A stretch of 64,000 bases of DNA from positions 3,224,310 to 3,288,309 of the forward strand of contig VZDJ01000033.1 of the NCBI GenBank assembly GCA_008694505.1, in the 5' to 3' direction. The position numbers were made by a program, and so were the translations under genes. The notes beneath the pieces are model-generated. The model was not told the DNA's origin, did not search any database, and saw only the letters and a list, made by a program, of their open reading frames with translations. Within the stretch, counting starts at the first letter, position 1, and each line of letters begins with the position of its first letter. Origin of the DNA: Cyanoderma ruficeps (lineage: Eukaryota > Chordata > Aves > Passeriformes > Timaliidae). Shown here piece after piece: positions 1-12,010 of this stretch.

Positions 1-3000
1 ACACAATTACCACAGCATAAGTATGCTTCTCAAATCATCCCTCAAGTCACAAATATTTTCTGAAAAATGAAGTTTGGCCCTAGTCCTGCGAAGCCAGCCT
101 AATTCAGCTCACCAGAAGTAGCACTGAAAATCTGCCTTCTGATTTGCCACAGAACTGTTTCTGGTAATTTGGCAGCTAATAAGAGAACCATGCACGTGCT
201 TGAACACAATTTGAGCTTTGCTCCAACTGCTGCCAAAAATGAAATTAACATATCTGAATCCAGCTCATGTAGCACAGAGGGAACTAGCAAGTTTCAGTAG
301 TCTATGTAAGGCCCAGGTTATTGTGTATAACACCCTCCCTGGATATCTGCTGAAGATGTGGTCTGCAGGAAAGAACTAAGGGGTTAGAGCAGCAAGAACT
401 ATACTTATGAATCACAGGATATTTCAAGTCTTCAGATTTTGCACAGACTTTCACATAACCTGTGGGCAAACTGGAAAGCACACCTGGTAACTGTACTAAG
501 ACTCATCCTTCCAAGGTGGAGGGTAGAAATGGCCTACACCTTAAAAATATTTGCTACAGTTACATAATGGTACCAAGTCTGGTGTAAAAGTGAGACTCTT
601 TCATTCATTTAGGATGTAATCCTCATTGCTGGATTATTTTTTGCTGTAGTTCATGTATCATCTACTAACTATGCCCTTCCCATCTCATCTTGTTACAGAA
701 AAGCCACAGCAGATTAATCAGATTCAGGGCTCCGTAATTTGACACAGACCACAGGGATCATGTACATATTATAGCAACAATTACTGATTTTTGGATGTGG
801 TATCTGCTTACTCAGAGCTAACTATTTAGATTTCTCCTTGAAGCTAAGCTTTGCATTCAGTGAAAGCATCTCCAGCTTTCAGCCAGAGCCATCATGTTTT
901 CCCTTTCTGGAAAGGAAGAATGCAGAAGTACTTGCAGGAAAAACAAAAGAACCAGCTCTTCAAAACAATAGCATGGTCTAATCAACTTGTTGGTGAAATG
1001 AGGGAGCAATATGAAACACTGGACAGTTCTCACCTATGCAAATTTCTAAGCACTTTTTCCACATGGTCAGAATAATTTTTCTAAGCACTTTTCCACTTGG
1101 TCATAATTTTGGGGACAGACCTAAACTGTAGTACACAAAAGAAGTTGCTGGCTAAAATGAAGCCAAATAATTTAATCAAGTCATTTGAACTGATATAATA
1201 GAGATCAAAGTAGATGAGTTAACACTTTCCCTGGCTTTGATCCAGGTAAGGTAAGATCCTAATTAAGATGCTGCACTCCTTCAGCCTAATGAATTACTGA
1301 CAGACCAGTTTATCTAGAAAACACGTGCCAAGGCTGGTAACAGATATCATAAGATCACAATTACTAATACCAACAGAGGTCTTATTTCAAGGATCATGAA
1401 GTTCTACACCTGTAGCCACCTAAACAGTGTGTGACTGAGGACACAGGAAGGCAGAGCTGAGAATGTCTGAGGTTGAATAATCATGGAAGCTTAAGAATGG
1501 TGTCAGGGTATAAGCATAAGATGTTGATCTAATTCTGAAGAGAGTTTGACCTAGGTGTCGGAAGGAAGCTTATGGTGATGAGGAAATCTCAGTTCAAATG
1601 CTGAAATTTTGACCTCCTCCACAGGTGTTAGGTGCTCTGCAGCCATCTTTGTCACAGCTATCAGTGTACAGACAAAAGAGTTGTTTTAGAAAAATATCCT
1701 TGACAGGTGGCTAAAGAGGGTATATAGTGCAGCTGTATTTGAAACAGCAAGGCAAATACAGGTTACCTACAAAAGGTAATGAATAAAGAGAACCTTTCAG
1801 TAAAAGGAAAAAATCTGCAAGGTATTTATAACTGATCATTGAAATATTTCAACATGACCCGTGCAGAGAAAAAGTGGCAAAATGCCAGCAAATTCCACAC
1901 AGCCTGAGTGGACAAGGGAGGTCCAAAGCCACTGAAAGCATGCACAGAGTGGGCACAAACTGCTGTCATTACTGGGCCTGAAGGATGAGCATACAAATCC
2001 AGAAGGTAATAGACAAGCCAGGGTTAGCCAAGTAGATCTTTTAGTACTGCATCAACACAGTCCAAGAATCTAGCAAACCCCACAGTAAGGAAAGGATGAG
2101 CTGCTGCATGCATTGGGCTTCTACTGGGCTTCAAATTCCTCTTCCTCACAAAAGCAGATCAACATAATTCCAGGTGAGTACCCAATATTCATATCAGACC
2201 ACCCTTCTCTAGTCCTTATTTCCATCCTGAGAGTAGAAGATAAAGAAATTCACCTTCTCCTTTGCTTCACTTGTATTGGAAAGTCTGGGTAAACACAAAT
2301 TTGTAAGCTCTTCCTTTCTAAAAGGACAAAGGTACAATGCAACTACTGAATTAACTTTTTCTGCAGTATTAGAGAGGTGCATTAACCCTTGATCTGAGGG
2401 TGTCAGTCTCCCTGTGTCTTAAATATTACTCTTGCTACAAGATACACTAAACTATTCCCTCTTCTGCTGCTTGTACAACAAAACTATCAGTAGTCAAGAC
2501 AACAGACAGCTACAATTTTTAAGCTAATGAAGTAAAACTCCCAGTCAAGAGCCACTGATAAAGTGAAACTACTGTGAGTGCCTCCTGGACCTCCTGTTGT
2601 TTCAGGCAACCATGCTTCTCTAAATGTTCCACACTACAACCAGCTGGCTCGGTACCATTTTGCTATGCAAAAAAAGTGTTACAAAAGCAACCATTAAGCA
2701 GGAGTCTTCTAATTTGGCACCAGACGCTCCTTCACACTTATTTGTACCTGCATGCTCTTGAGCCATCTCTTTACCAGTTCCCGTCATTTTCTTCCTTTCT
2801 CGGTTATTCTTAATGGTTTACAGTCCAAAATCCAGCATTCATTGCACTAAAATAAATACTTCCAGCAAGACTAGCTCCTCTTCATTAATCAGATCTGTTC
2901 CCTAGGAGACCTTAACAGTTTTTCTCATCATTTATTCTTACTCTATTTGAGCTCTTGGAAATAGTTTACCTAAATTATACGCCATGTTCCAGACAACAAT

Positions 3001-3798
3001 CTGAGATGTTAATAAAACTGCACTAATTCTTTCTAAATTACTCTAAAAGCATCACTTAGATTCAATGACCAGATCAACTCTTTCCTTAAGTTTTCATTGA
3101 AAAATTGCATGGTGAGAGATGTTCCCATCCCAGTAATTCATCAGATCATTTGGATCGTTCATAAATGCTCTACATTTATGCCTACACACCTCCAGCTCAA
3201 AAAGGTCTTTTTATCTCCCTCAGTAGAGAGCCATGTGTAGTGACAGTAACCCTGGTGCTGAGTGGAGTTCTTTTCATCACCAGCAGAGTTGTCCCAGGCT
3301 CACCATGAGGCCAACTGGCACTTTCAGTGGGTTGAATGAAGACAACTTTTGGTGCAGTTGGACAGGAGGATGTGCTGGCTGAACCGGTACAATATGAGAA
3401 CTGCATGATGTTGGACATAGAAGGAGAAAAATATACGGCTTTCTTTCCTGCACAGTCAGTAGCAGATAATCATTCAGAATGAAGACAAAGGGCCAGTGGC
3501 ACAGCAGTAATTTCTGCCTGTGATCAAGACTCTTTGTCCTGAAAATAATCATCATTGCTCTCCAGCAGCAGGGGAAATGTTTATTTAATTCATGTAAGAA
3601 CAGTAACTTATTACAATCAATAAGCTTTTTTCACAAAAAAAAAAAAAAATTAACGTGACTCCATGCCTACAGCCAGTTCTCCTGTTCCTATTACATTTTT
3701 TGCATGTTTCCATGTTTCAGCTTGGTTTCACAGAGGCAAGAAAACCTGCCATATTACCAGAATTCCTTTCTATTCCATATAGCTGTGCCATGATTACG
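1..3798. other. Gene-free sequence
   Basis: AT-rich DNA with no open frame that resembles a protein family and no clear repeat. A short tandem duplication lies at 1043-1107, and an A-run of about 15 bases lies near 3635-3649 just before an LTR. The short open frames of 60-90 codons on both strands have no recognisable product, and I treat them as chance. Confidence 0.6.
1043..1107. repeat. Short tandem duplication, about 33-bp unit
   Basis: The first unit (1043-1076) reads TTTCTAAGCAC followed by a T-run, CCAC, ATGGTCAG and AATAAT. The second (1078-1107) repeats it as TTTCTAAGCACTTTTCCACT and then TGGTCATAAT. The units differ by a few substitutions and one or two missing bases, so this is an old local duplication. 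No function is apparent. Confidence 0.75.
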
Positions 3799-4360
3799 TG
3801 TCCTGATTTTGGTTAGGGTAGAATTAATGTTTTCTTTGTAGCTGATGCAGTGCTGTGGGTTTTGGATTCGGTGTGAGAATAATGCTGATTAGCACACCAG
3901 TGTTTTGGTTGTTGCTAAGTAGTGCTTAGCCTGAGTCAGGGACTTCTCAGTTTCTCGTGCTCTGCTACAGAAGAAGTGCACAAGGAGCTGGGGGAAGCAC
4001 AGATGGGCCAAAGGCATATTCCATACCATAAACTCATGCTCACTATATAAACTGGGGAGAGCTGTGCAGAAGGAGTGAATTGCAGAAGAATCCAAAAGGA
4101 GAGCATCGACCAGCAGGGTGGCAAGCATTTGTATTGTCCATCACCTATTTTTCTTGTGTTTTATCTTCTTTTTCTAATTTTCATTATAATTGTTATTAGT
4201 GTTAGTATCAGTACTATATTTACTTTATTTCAGTTATTAAACTCTTCCTATCTCAACCCATGAGTTTTACCCTTTTTCTCCTGATTCTCCTCTCCATTCC
4301 AAAGAGAGAGAGTCAGCAGCTTCAAGGTACTCAGTTTCCAGCTAGGGCTAAACCACAACA
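3799..4360 (+). mobile_element. Solo LTR of an endogenous retrovirus (TGTCCTG...CACAACA type)
   Basis: A complete LTR of about 562 bp. It opens with TGTCCTGATTTTGG and closes with GCTAAACCACAACA, the imperfect TG...CA inverted ends of a very common avian LTR type. Promoter parts are in order: TATATAAA at 4044-4051, an AT-rich stretch with many short ATTAT-like words at about 4160-4230, and ATTAAA at 4236-4241 as the likely poly(A) signal. No primer-binding site or internal retroviral sequence follows, so it is a solo LTR. The flanks TTACG (left) and CTAAG (right) agree at three of five positions, consistent with a decayed 5-bp target duplication. The open frames on both strands here are by-products of the LTR. 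Confidence 0.88.
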
Positions 4361-6390
4361 CTAAGGGTACAAGCATTCCTATCTATTGTATGTGCAAGGA
4401 AATGTTCTGTAGCCTGGGGTATCAGTGTGCAGAGGCACAGCCACCTCACCAAAAATTACTCCAGTAACTTCAATTCTTGCCTCTCTATCAGAAAGAGACC
4501 ACTACCACACCCATGGCTAACTTGGGAGGTACAAGGGTATTTCAACAAACATCAGCAAAGCCTTCCTTAAGTAGGCGTGGTGAGGGTGCACTTTGAATTC
4601 CTCTGATGGCAGAACTGGGGGAAAACAAGGGGTAAAGTGCTCTGTATGCTCGAGTACCATGTTTCTGAAATGACAAGGTGAATGGGACCTTTCTGCTGGA
4701 GCCAGAAAAGGCTATCCACACATACATCCATTATTGAGAAAAGACACTTTCAGTGCATCAGAGGGCTGTTTTAAATTTTCCAGTTAAGAGTTTCAACAAA
4801 TTGAGCAAGAGGCAGAACACTAACTAGAGCATTAGTATTTGGAATACAATTTCCTAAGGAAACACAGTTATTTACTGCCTTGTGTAAGCAGATTCCACAG
4901 TATCCAATCTGGTTGGTAGCAAGTATGGAGCACTTGCTAAGTATGACAAAGGAGCCTATTCCCACTCTGTGTATCTATTATCTACAAGAACATCAGAAGC
5001 AGCTACCAGCTGTTTCCTCAGCTTGGATGCCAGGATTTTGATAGCCCATCACATACGTGCATTCAGTTCAAGTTAATGCTGCAAGTAAAGGCAACTACTG
5101 AATGCAAAGAAAATAGCACCCATTTCACACAGGGAAGACTCAAAGCATGCGGTCTTAGAAATTAACTATCAGCCACATCAGAATGGGTTTCCCCAAAAAC
5201 GAGCTCTGGACAGCTTTACATGGTCACGGTCTAATCTAGGTTGGTAGGACTTTCAGGTCAAACTGGTTTAAAATCTGATGCAATGAATTTACAAAAACAT
5301 TAGAGGTCCATTCATATTTCACACACATAGGTGTAATATCTGTAAAGACAAAATTGCTTCATCCCTCTGAAGTTTTGATACAAGCAGTTTAGAGTAAAAT
5401 ATTTCTGCACAGATGTCTGTTAATCATTTGGTTAGGCTCCCAGCTGGTGCAAAGCAGAGGGACACCAAACAAGCAAGTTGCAGACACTGCTCATTTGCCA
5501 CTTGGTATGTCAAGTGAAACTCTAAAATCCAAGAATTTTACTAAACTGTTCTAAACTTCAACAGGAGGCGGGTTTCTTCTCTAAATTTGCAAGAACATGC
5601 TTTTAACAAAGCAGCAGCAAATATAGTTTAGGAGATACAGTGAATAACTGAGTTCTCACAGATTGACTAGCTGTTCACTCCTGCAAGTACAGACTCTGCT
5701 TTGGTACTGATCCAGACAGGAAGAGACCAGGATGGATTGACTTTGACAAATGTAAACTATTCAACATATGCTGGCAGGAAATGTTTACATCAGTCAACCA
5801 CAATTCTGCCAGGACCGCTAAATGTCTTGTCAGTCTACCCCACAAATGTAGTTAACACAAGGCAAAACAGAATACTGAGGAACAAATTTGAATAGATGGC
5901 TCTAATTGGAACAGTATTTTCAAAACCTAGGCAACAAATGCTCAGGCAGTCGATGTTCCCTCACTGCTCACACCTTCCTGTCTGTACCACTACCCTCTCT
6001 CACAGTGAGTCAGTAATGTGGATGTCAGCCGCTAAGCAAATCTTTCTAAATAAAAGTGACCTAAGCTTTTCTACTTTAAAAAACTACTCAACCAGTTACA
6101 TTAGCCTATCAGCCTCACACAGCAGGACAAGGCCTCAACGTGGATCTTGCCTAGCCTGCAGAGATGATTATGCTACGAGAGTGGTTCCATTGTCCAGTGG
6201 TAAATACTCTGCACTAGTCAGGAGCACTGTGACCTCTCTGCCAAGGGCACTCTGCCTGAGGGGTGCAAATCCATCCCCACCAACACTTGATCTATTGCTT
6301 TTTGTACAAGTCCCTTCTTCCTAGCCTTGGTACTCAAGAAGGCAATATTGGAAACACTCACTGCAGCACTGAGAGCAGGAAGATCCTGAC
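4361..6390. other. Gene-free sequence between two LTRs
   Basis: No recognisable gene or repeat. The longest open frame (5896-6324, plus, 142 codons) has no domain I know. A short stretch near 6183-6215 superficially resembles the 5' half of a tRNA, but it has no matching 3' half. Confidence 0.5.
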
Positions 6391-7079
6391 TGTCCTGGTT
6401 TCATCGCAGTTGTCAAGGGGGAGTAGCCTAAAGCCACGTGAGCATGGCTGGGTCACTACTCTGCACCACCCACATCATCACTGGAGGTGTGGCTTCAGGG
6501 AAGGGAAAACTTGAACACACACCAGAAGCGGCACCATTTCATTCCTGTTTTTCTTTGGGGATGTTGACAGTGGCCAGTGCCGTGGACTCAGCCTCTCTCA
6601 CACTGCTGCCCATCCCTTCCCATCCCATCCCAGTGATGGGAGTTTGTCCATCATTGTTCTTCATTGGCTCAGAGCAGGGGCGCACCAGCTGTGGGAACTT
6701 CCATACCTTGTCCTTATCCCGGGAATAACCATGTATCAGTGCCAGGCTGAGGGAACAGCCATGTCTTGTCTTTATCCCGGGAATTACTGTGTGTCCACGC
6801 CAGGCCGCAGGAACCACCTTGTCTTTGTCTCATCAGCCATGCTGAACTGGGTTGAGGTGCTGATCACCTTCTTGTGTGTAAATTGCCCTGTCTTTTCTAT
6901 ACTTTCATTATTAATACCGTTGCTGTTATGGTTTGTTTCTTATGCCTTTGCTGTTTGTTTTCATTAAATTGTTACTTCAACCCGTAGTCTCTGCCTTTGT
7001 CCCTCTCTCAGCTGAGCGGGTGGGGATAAAGGGGAGCAGTTTCTTTAGAGTTTAATTCCCAGCTAATATTACACCACCA
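6391..7079 (+). mobile_element. LTR of an endogenous retrovirus, diverged TGTCCTGG type
   Basis: It opens with TGTCCTGGTTTCATCGCAG. The right end reads TTAATTCCCAGCTAATATTA followed by CACCACCA, which resembles the usual LTR end GTTAAACCACGACA with several changes. ATTAAATTG near 6964, followed by TTACTTCAACCCGTAG, looks like the poly(A)/R region. The U3 part carries a tandem repeat with a 58-bp period (6701-6830). I see no clean target duplication, so the right boundary is accurate only to a few bases. No internal retroviral sequence adjoins it, which suggests a solo LTR. Confidence 0.72.
6701..6830 (+). repeat. 58-bp tandem repeat inside an LTR U3
   Basis: Two full units begin at 6701 (CCATACCTTGTCC) and 6759 (CCATGTCTTGTCT). 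A third, partial unit starts near 6814 (CCACCTTGTCTTTG). Each full unit contains TTATCCCGGGAAT and a GCCAGGC..G..GGAAC box. A partial box (CCAGCTGTGGGAAC) also precedes the first unit. Direct repeats in U3 are the usual form of retroviral enhancers, so an enhancer origin is likely but not shown. Confidence 0.8.
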
Positions 7080-7953
7080 TACTCACCAAAGCAGATTCCA
7101 GATATAAGGAGCTCTAATCTCCCAAACAGGACAGGATGCAAAATGCTGACAATGCCATTTCAGGATCAGGTCTCTGCCATCATCAGCAAGTGACCTAAGG
7201 CCTCTGTCCCACACAATTGAATGAACTGACTACAGGTGCTATCTTTAAATAGGAAGTACTTGAGGTTAATAGCTGGCTCTATCTGCTGACAGCATTTTTT
7301 TAAAAAAATGCATAATGCATGATAAGCAGTGTTCAGAGGAAGACAAAAATAGCTTCGTATCAAAGAGGATGGTTCTTTATTTGCCTCCAAGGGCAAAGGA
7401 ACATGCTGGTCTTGCATGTAAGCAAATCACTTTTTCTTCTGAAAAGATGTTTCATCAAGTCTCCTACAGATAAACATCTGTCAACATCAATATTCACTGC
7501 AAAACAAGAAAACTTCCTCAACAAGAAGGTATAATATAACCTACTTCCAATTAAAGGTCTCTCTTTAAAATAATAATGTATTTCCTGGGCAGATGTGACT
7601 ATCTGCTGAGACTCCGAAAGACCTCAAAGATTGACATCCAGCTGTTGTACATTTGATGAAGTGTATGTGACAACGTGATGCCACAGTGTGATATGTCCTC
7701 ATGAGATGAGTGAGGGAAGTCACCACAGCTCTGGCCAGTTATATGACAGAAAATTCAATAAATATAGCAAGCAAGGAAGCTCAGTCCTCTAGCCACTGTC
7801 TCTTAGGGAATGATCAGACTCAGGAGCTGAAGGTGGTTTGGAAATTAAGATAAACACCAGTAAAAATATGACCAGAAAACAAGACTTATCCAACCCAAAC
7901 CAGACAAGTACAGAGTCAACTTTCAGAGTCTCCAGGGAAATGGTGCATTATGC

Positions 7954-8339
7954 TGATGCCTTAAGTTTCAGTTTTCATGTATTTCAGATTCTGTGCTGCC
8001 CAGGGGTGCAGTTCTGAGCCTCACATTCAGTGTCACTCAGCTCTGCACAGAGCAGGGAAACAAAACAAATCCTTTTCCTGCTGAAGACCAAGGAAAACTG
8101 TTACAAGTTTTCAGGCCCAAAAGCACAAACAATGGTGGACCAAAGAGAGAAAACAAGAAGGATGGGACCTCATAATCTGAAGCTGTAATTGGACAATTAA
8201 ACCCCAAAATGCAAATGGACCAAAACTTATAAAAGTGTGAGACCTTGTGACTGGCCATCCATTTTGTGATTTTTTTGGGTCCACCTTGGGTGTAGCCCTG
8301 GCCAGGCTCTTGTCCTGCCCAAGGTGGATCCTTTAAGGC
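7954..8339 (+). mobile_element. Solo LTR, TGATGCCTT family, copy 1 (3' end in an N run)
   Basis: It starts with TGATGCCTTAAGTTTCAG and is closely similar to the complete copy at 48563-49006. Visible parts include the octamer ATGCAAAT at 8209-8216, followed about 12 bases later by a TATAAAAG box. The sequence then runs to GGATCCTTTAAGGC at 8339, where the N run begins. Compared with the complete copy, about 72 bases of 3' end are missing, including AATAAA and AAGGCATCA. The left flank ATGC is the predicted 4-bp target duplication. The open frames crossing the Ns are not genes. Confidence 0.88.
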
Positions 8340-8423
8340 NNNNNNNNNNNNNNNNNNNNNNNNNNNNNNNNNNNNNNNNNNNNNNNNNNNNNNNNNNNNN
8401 NNNNNNNNNNNNNNNNNNNNNNN
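8340..8423. other. Assembly gap, 84 Ns
   Basis: Unresolved bases. By comparison with the complete LTR at 48563-49006 and the empty site at 11315-11318, the gap should hold about 72 bases of LTR end plus ATGC, 76 in all. The base right after the Ns (C, then an A-run and GACATGACCTGTGTGGC) is the one expected immediately after the target duplication. A mononucleotide run of about 19 As beside the gap may have caused the break. Confidence 0.95.
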
Positions 8424-8485
8424 CAAAAAAAAAAAAAAAAAAAGACATGACCTGTGTGGCAAGTCTGATAAGGAGCTAGATATAC

Positions 8486-9635
8486 TACTTGGCCAGTACC
8501 ACCTGGAAGTGATTAACTAAGGGATAAAAATCTGCAGAGCAATAAATCTGAGTTACAACCATTCGAAAATGAGTCTCAAATACCTTGCTTTCTGCATCCA
8601 GTGATGTTGCCCAGACATTTAGACTGAATTTAAACTTCCTGCTGAAGGCTGATGCTGTTGAGGGTCAGATCCATTCTTCAATAGCCAGCTTAAAATGACA
8701 GGCTATAAAGGGTCAAGTATGCAACTAGATACTACTTCCAAGAGTGATGAATTTTCAGGTCTTGGGATTCTGTTGGTATAACAAATTTAGTATGTCACTC
8801 AATAAAGGGAGTGATTTTTGTTAAGGCTAAGTGTAACCACTACCCATGGCTTCACATTCTGGTGACAGCACCCAAGACAAGACTTTCTCTAATACTCTTG
8901 AATTAACTCTGGTTATTTATTCAGTTTGCATAGAACACACCACTATGAGAGCAGGTGTTTGTTTAGCATTACAGTGTCCCCCAAAAGCTCTTTGGGGGCT
9001 ACCCCAGGAATATTACAGCAAGGCAGCTGGTAGATGACAAGAACTTGGGTAACTATAGAGAAGCCCACAAAAAAACCTTCCTTGAACGGCTCAGCTGCCT
9101 CACAGATGGAAGGGAAAAGCACATGATATGACTAGCAAGATGTCCCAAGTTAAGGTGCTAGCAGAACCAAAGCTGCAAATTATAGTGATAAGGGGTAAAA
9201 GGAAAGTGGATCAGTTGTGTTCTGGTTGCCTTTGTACAAGCTTTCAGTAGATATGTAATTCTAAGGGTAACACACTCCCCACCCTATCACCTATGCCAAG
9301 CGATGACATAACACTATAAACCTTTATGTAGTAATTCTGCATTATGTCAGATATCTTGGCTAAAACAACTGTCAAAAAAAGTCATAACTCTGCCAAAGGG
9401 AGAAAACAAAGTTTATTGGGATTCTTTTTAGGGAGTAGGGCACCTGTGGACAGGGGTGAAAGGAAACTCAGCTTTTCAAAGAGTTTTGTCAAGATATCTC
9501 AAAGGCTCTTAAAGAAGTATAGCTGTTACAAATACAAGGCAGCAGCCTTCAAGCATTAATAACCCACTAAAAGATAAACAACAAAGTAGGAAGGAAAGCA
9601 TCTTTTCATGATAAAAGTTCACTAGTGTGGTCCCA
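8486..9635. other. Gene-free sequence
   Basis: No gene, RNA or recognisable repeat. Open frames of 60-71 codons occur at 8846 and 9344 on the plus strand but resemble nothing known. Confidence 0.5.
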
Positions 9636-9639
9636 GATG

Positions 9640-9930
9640 GACCTGTGTTGGAACATGCATTATTCAAAGTATTCAGAAGTGATCTGAAAAATGCAGCGAG
9701 GAATAAAGAACTACTAAGAACAGAGTGTTATATTTTCTGTATAAATTCATAGAACAAATCTTATCTTGAGCCTTTCCAGTTCTCCTTATTTCAAAATGAG
9801 TGTAACGGAACTAAGCCCGCACAGGAAAGGCAACAAGAATGAAAGATGTGTATCAATTCCTGTATGAGGCTGGATTATAGACTAGAAACACATCATCTGG
9901 AGAGAAAAGGATATGAGAATTTTACACCAT
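9640..9930 (+). mobile_element. Probable ancient CR1-like LINE relic
   Basis: Sequence order recalls the 3' part of the CR1 reverse-transcriptase frame. A stretch with CATGCATTATTCAAAG and AGTGATCTGAAAAATGCAGC sits where CR1 elements encode the 'ND' region. Further on, GGCAACAAGAATGAAAGATG is followed by ATGAGGCTGG and CATCTGGAGAGAAAAGG, the order seen in old CR1 copies. No open frame survives and identity is low. This is a judgement by eye; a repeat search could overturn it. Confidence 0.42.
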
Positions 9931-11249
9931 CAACAGCTTTGACAAGGCACAACTAGTTTTTTCTAATTTTACTGTATGCATTTTATCTATTATGACAGAA
10001 AGCTTAAAAATGCAGAAAGTGCTTTTTGATACTATTTATAACTTCACTAAAATGCACTGTCATAAAAGGTTGTGAATATCAAAGACTTACTTTTTTTCCT
10101 CTTCCATGACTGCCTAAATACCATCTCTGCATATTCAGTCCTGACAAGCAGATTAAAGAAACTAGTCTTTTACCCTGATCCTATATAGCTTGGTCTAAAT
10201 CACCAGAGTTGACATCCATAAATTGATATCACTGGAAGCTTTCCACATTAAATCTAGCACCAAAAACTGAGGTTCACAAAGAACCTCCCTAAGACATCAC
10301 ACAAATACACCAGAGCCTTACCTTAAGGCTGTGATTTTTCTGGAAGAGGTAGATATGGAGGGCTGCTTCCAAAGTCACCTGGGCTCTCACTTGGACACTA
10401 CGCACAATTTTCAAAGGCTCGCTGAACAATAGAGAGGCCTCCATCTAAAAATTATTTCTCATTTTTCTCCCTAATCATTAGCAAGTACTTCAGGATCTAG
10501 CTGCAATTAAATGAGAGGTTATTTGAAGAGGAAACATGGGTGATTACTATAGAAAAGAAAGCACTTACCCTCACAACAGCTTCACCTAAAAATCCTCCAC
10601 AAACTCTCCACAGTTCCAAGATGTATTTGCTTCTGCTGCTGCAAATATTAATAAACTAGGAACCAAAAGTATTTTCACTCCTTCATTCATGGAGCACGGT
10701 AGAGGTATGATAAATGGAACGGGAGGAATAGTGCTTTTATCTTTCTCAGCTGAGGAGGATACAGTATCTCTATTCAGCCTAATAGCAAACCCATGGGATT
10801 GATGCAGATGAGCCTCTTATCTCAAGAGCTTTTCTCCAGAAGCGAGATAACCCAAGCAGAAAAGTCTCCTCTGTTTTGTTCACAAAGACAGAAGGAAAGA
10901 AGTAAAAAAGTCACACTGTTCCCAGGTCAACAACAAGATACTTGAATATCAGCACTTACCACTTGAATGAGAAACATTAAACATCATGATTTTTTAACTT
11001 CATTCACTACCTAAGTGGTTTGACACAAATATCTAGAAATATTTCAGTCCACTTGGGGACCACCTCTGCCCTGGAGTCTTTATTGTTCAGTTTATGTATT
11101 TCCCCTTGCTTCAGCAACAAATCCACTTGCCTCAGTGCAATGTAGAGTTTGGTAAAACATTACATAGTCCAGTATCCTTTTCAGCACATAGTGTGTTGAG
11201 AAGGCTTTACAAATTTGACATTCTACCTTCAGAACACATCCAGCCAGCC
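9931..11249. other. Gene-free sequence
   Basis: AT-rich sequence with frequent stops in all frames and no open frame above 60 codons. I see no repeat family and no strong motif cluster. Confidence 0.55.
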
Positions 11250-11500
11250 TTTAAGGGTTAGTATATACACTTCCTTATCAGATTTGCCACACAGATCATA
11301 TCTTTTTATTTTTGGCATAATGCACTGTTTCCCTGGAGACTCTGAAAGTTGGCTCTGGCAGTGTCTGCTTTAGGTTGGATAAGTCTTGTTTTCTGGTCAG
11401 AGACTTACTAGTGTTTGTCTTCATTTCCAAACCACCTTCAGATCCTGATCATTCTTTCCTAAGAGCCAGTCACTAACACAACTATATTCTGTCAGCAAAT
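11250..11500 (-). repeat. Low-copy repeat, copy B (uninterrupted, inverted)
   Basis: The reverse complement of this stretch matches 7745-8485 with the LTR removed. It shows the unoccupied target: GCAT at 11315-11318 (ATGC on the minus strand) is followed on the minus strand by CAAAAATAAAAAGATATG. It therefore serves as the pre-insertion reference for copy A. The two copies lie about 3 kb apart in opposite orientation. The family is unknown to me; a segmental inverted duplication is an alternative to a dispersed repeat. Confidence 0.78.
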
Positions 11501-12010
11501 GTAATTTCTATAGTGGGTAAGAAGTCCCTTGTCTAGAACTTGTCATCCTCCTCACTGCCATTCTTCAAGCTGCTTTTCTCCAAGTTTTGTTTTTTTCTTT
11601 ATATTAGCACACACTGCAGTCGTTCACCCAACTTCAAACAAGCTCCATGGGGTATTTGTGGAAACTTCCAAGAGGGATGATTTGCCTCACTTCCAGTGTC
11701 CTTCCTGTTGCAAATCCTGTACAGTCAGGGAAAGCTGTTCACAGACCTTGTTACTAAATTACAGTAGCATTAACACAACACATTAACCTGAGGACACACG
11801 TATGTACGGGCATCTCTCACCCAAAATCCCCCAGATGGAATCTAAAGCAGCACAACACGGAGGATAAGGACTGTAAGCTGGTTGGGCCTCGTGGCTTAGT
11901 ATGACCACATCAAATGTGACACTTGTCATTGCAAGACACGTCAAACCACAGTAACAGGGCAATGTTTCTCCTCCCAGCTGGCACAAAGCATGTGCACCTG
12001 TGACCTCTTT

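Larger units (their letters stand above)
7745..8485 (+). repeat. Low-copy repeat, copy A, interrupted by a solo LTR
   Basis: The sequences on both sides of the LTR at 7954 match the reverse complement of 11250-11500. The left arm (about 7780-7953) shares long blocks such as CTGAAGGTGGTTTGGAAAT, GACCAGAAAACAAGACTTAT and CTTTCAGAGTCTCCAGGGAA. The right arm (8424-8485) shares the run CTGTGTGGCAA.TCTGATAAGG. The joined arms are co-linear with the uninterrupted copy, so the repeat is older than the LTR insertion. I do not recognise the family. Similarity fades beyond about 8485 and is weak left of about 7780. Confidence 0.8.

Noticed and set aside
6183..6220. tRNA-like stretch (GGTTCCATTGTCCAGTGGTA)
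   Set aside because: It resembles the 5' half of a glutamine/glutamate tRNA, but no anticodon stem or T-arm follows, so neither a tRNA gene nor a clear tRNA-derived SINE is supported.
8037..8462. Open frames running through the N gap
   Set aside because: Ns carry no stop codons, so the apparent length is artificial; the sequence is LTR.
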